Part shown: one piece after another, positions 7,692 through 9,127 of the stretch
How positions within the stretch are numbered: position 1 is the first letter of the stretch
Layout of the letters: each line of letters starts with the position of its first letter
Assembly: GCA_031275535.1 (NCBI GenBank)
Contig: JAISOR010000002.1
Coordinates: 1-9,127 of the forward strand
Length of the DNA: 9,127 bases
Direction of reading: 5' to 3'
Origin: Treponema sp.
GTDB lineage: Bacteria; Spirochaetota; Spirochaetia; Treponematales; Breznakiellaceae
Position numbers and translations under genes: made by a program
Notes under the pieces: generated by a model
Databases searched by the model: none
What the model was told of the DNA's origin: nothing
What the model saw: only the letters and a program-made list of their open reading frames with translations

Positions 7692-8054
7692 GTGGCGGCC
7701 TACGGAATTGGAGACCTGGAGCGGTTCCTGGGGGTAAGGGCCCATGTTATCCGGTATTGGGAAAAAGAGGTCCCCTTGATTCAGCCCAAAAAGGACAGCG
7801 CCGGCCGGTGGATATATTCCAAGCGGGATCTGCTCATCTTTTTTAGGTTAAAGTATCTGCTTTACAATCGCCGGTTTACCCTGGAAGGCGCCAGGGAGCA
7901 GCTTTTCCGTGAACTTACGGGGACGGGGGAACAACCGGGTTTAAAGGCCCACCTCGAGGCCCTGCGCTCCGGCCTGGTGGAACTCTACTTTTTAGTCCAT
8001 GGTTCCGCCGGGGGGGATGAAAAACCGGCGCCGGAAGACAGGGACCGATCCTGA
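7692..8054 (+). CDS. Small MerR-family transcriptional regulator
   Basis: This is a 120-residue DNA-binding protein of the MerR type. Residues 3-70 form the winged helix-turn-helix: YGIGDLERFLGV, then RAHVIRYWEKE, the wing with RWIYSKRDL, then FRLKYLLYNRRFTLEGARE. The RYWE, PKK and LEGAR signature resembles the MerR-like proteins that sit beside housekeeping genes rather than metal sensors. I see no cysteines or metal-binding loop, and the C-terminal part (about 80-120) is short and polar, so the effector, if any, is unknown. The start is a GTG supported by GGAG seven bases upstream; the frame is closed by the der stop one codon earlier. The gene is packed between der and the Rsm22-like gene and shares its stop base with the next ATG, so it is almost certainly co-transcribed. 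It may regulate this operon or the divergent macroglobulin gene; that is inference. Confidence 0.88.
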   Translation: MAAYGIGDLERFLGVRAHVIRYWEKEVPLIQPKKDSAGRWIYSKRDLLIFFRLKYLLYNRRFTLEGAREQLFRELTGTGEQPGLKAHLEALRSGLVELYFLVHGSAGGDEKPAPEDRDRS

Positions 8055-9127
8055 TGAGTACCCTTTTTCCGCCCCTGGGGGCCGAAACCGGCGCCGTTCT
8101 GGAAGGGTTTTCCGCCCTGGTTGATACGGTCTTCCCCCTGCCCCAGCGGTTCCGCCGGGGGCTGCCCCGGGATGTGGCGGAACTTTCCCGGCTCCTCACC
8201 GCCGGCCGCGGCGACCGGCCGGATGCTTACCTGGGACGGCCCGCCATGCTTTCCGCCTATCTCCGGTACTTTCTTCCCTGGAACCTCTACCGCCTTTCCC
8301 GGCTGCTTCCGGCCCTGGCCCTTCCCCTTTCCGCCGGCGCGGCCCTCATCGACCTTGGCTCCGGTCCCCTGACCCTGCCCCTGGCACTGTGGATCTCCCG
8401 GCCGGATCTGCGGGAACTTCCCCTGGATTTCCGTTGTCTTGACCGGACCGGCGCGGTGTTAGACGCGGGGAAGGAGCTTTTTTATGCCCTGGCGGGCCGG
8501 GACAGTCCCTGGACCATCAGGACCATCCGGGCCTCCCTGGGGACGCCGCTTAAAGGCCCCGGGGCAAACCTGGTTACGGCGCTTAATGTATTCAACGAGA
8601 TCTTTTGGCCGGATCACCGGATGCTTTCGACCCTGGCGGAGAAAAACGCCCGCCTCCTTTCGGCCCTGTCTTCGGAAGGCGGCTCCATCCTGGTGGTGGA
8701 ACCGGGCATACCCCGATCCGGGGAATTCATCGGCGCCCTTAGGGCTTCCCTTGCGGACAGGGGCCGTATGCCCGCGACTCCCTGCCCCCACGCGGGGGTC
8801 TGCCCCTTTCCCGGCCGCCGGCCGGGAAAAAGCTCCGCCAAGTGGTGCCATTTTTCCTTTGAAACCGAAGACGCCCCCCAGGTCCTGCACAGGCTCTCCG
8901 CCGCTGCGGGGCTCCCCAAGGAGCGGGCCACCCTGAGCTTTTTGCTTGCAGGCCCGGGAAGTACCGAAGGCTCGGATACTACGGCAAACAGGGCAAACGG
9001 CCCGCCGGCGGGGGGAGAAATGCTTCCGGTACGGATTATTTCCGATCCCTTTCCCGTACCTTCCGGATATGGCCGCTACGGCTGTTCCGGCCTGGGGGCC
9101 GTATTGCTTGTGGGGACCAGGCAGGCC
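8054..9127 (+). CDS. Rsm22/METTL17-like small ribosomal subunit protein (3' end outside window)
   Basis: The visible 358 residues match the Rsm22 family, methyltransferase-fold proteins linked to small ribosomal subunit assembly, best known from mitochondria (yeast Rsm22, human METTL17). The SAM-site-like motif IDLGSGPLTLPLAL has its Asp at residue 100. Later come NVFNEIFW and ILVVEPG, both expected of the Rossmann fold. Then come CPHAGVCP (Cys244, Cys250), WCHFSFE (Cys265), KERATLSFLLAG and YGRYGCSGLGA (Cys344). METTL17 binds an iron-sulfur cluster through four cysteines, and this set has a similar arrangement. The ATG overlaps the preceding TGA as TGATG, with AGGGA nine bases upstream, so translation is probably coupled. 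The frame is open at the right edge and the family is usually only somewhat longer. Whether it methylates rRNA or acts as a non-catalytic assembly factor cannot be told from sequence. Confidence 0.87.
   Translation, partial: MSTLFPPLGAETGAVLEGFSALVDTVFPLPQRFRRGLPRDVAELSRLLTAGRGDRPDAYLGRPAMLSAYLRYFLPWNLYRLSRLLPALALPLSAGAALIDLGSGPLTLPLALWISRPDLRELPLDFRCLDRTGAVLDAGKELFYALAGRDSPWTIRTIRASLGTPLKGPGANLVTALNVFNEIFWPDHRMLSTLAEKNARLLSALSSEGGSILVVEPGIPRSGEFIGALRASLADRGRMPATPCPHAGVCPFPGRRPGKSSAKWCHFSFETEDAPQVLHRLSAAAGLPKERATLSFLLAGPGSTEGSDTTANRANGPPAGGEMLPVRIISDPFPVPSGYGRYGCSGLGAVLLVGTRQA

Noticed and set aside
8459..8890. Minus-strand frame within the Rsm22-like gene
   Set aside because: Antisense shadow of a clearly conserved protein with cysteine motifs on the plus strand.

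Overview
The window is GC-rich (roughly 60% by eye) and gene-dense. It holds two divergent transcription units separated by a 246-base intergenic region. No tRNA, rRNA, insertion sequence, CRISPR array or phage gene is visible. The layout looks like ordinary bacterial chromosome. My best guess for the host is a Treponema-like spirochaete. It rests on general resemblance (a lipidated bacterial macroglobulin, and a Der, MerR and Rsm22-like cluster), not on a marker gene, so treat it as weak.

Left two thirds (minus strand, 1-5981): one very long gene for a lipoprotein of the bacterial alpha-2-macroglobulin family. At least 1993 codons are present, and the last few residues lie beyond the left edge. 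It has a lipobox, an N-terminal block with recurring FSxPV motifs, macroglobulin domains, a likely bait segment, the PDSLTT signature and an intact CLEQ thioester. It has a near-consensus sigma70-type promoter and a good ribosome binding site. Every other reading frame over this stretch is a shadow of this gene.

Intergenic region (5982-6227): holds the macroglobulin promoter on the minus strand and an extended -10 element on the plus strand. The second sits so close to the der start codon that the der transcript may be leaderless.

Right third (plus strand, 6228-9127): a tight cluster of three genes. The first is der, a double-GTPase ribosome assembly factor with an unusual NKTE in its first G4 motif and a repeat-built C-terminal tail. 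Three bases after it comes a small MerR-family regulator with a GTG start. The third overlaps the regulator by one base and encodes an Rsm22/METTL17-like protein of the small ribosomal subunit, with an SAM-type motif and four cysteines placed like an iron-sulfur site. This gene runs off the right edge. Der acts on the large subunit and Rsm22-like proteins on the small one, so the cluster looks like a ribosome assembly operon with a built-in regulator. The macroglobulin lipoprotein would be an envelope protease trap expressed independently from the other side of the shared control region.

I do not see a clearly new multi-gene system. The points most worth a second look are the Rsm22-like protein in this operon, the changed Der G4 motif, the possible leaderless der start, and the large lipidated macroglobulin.
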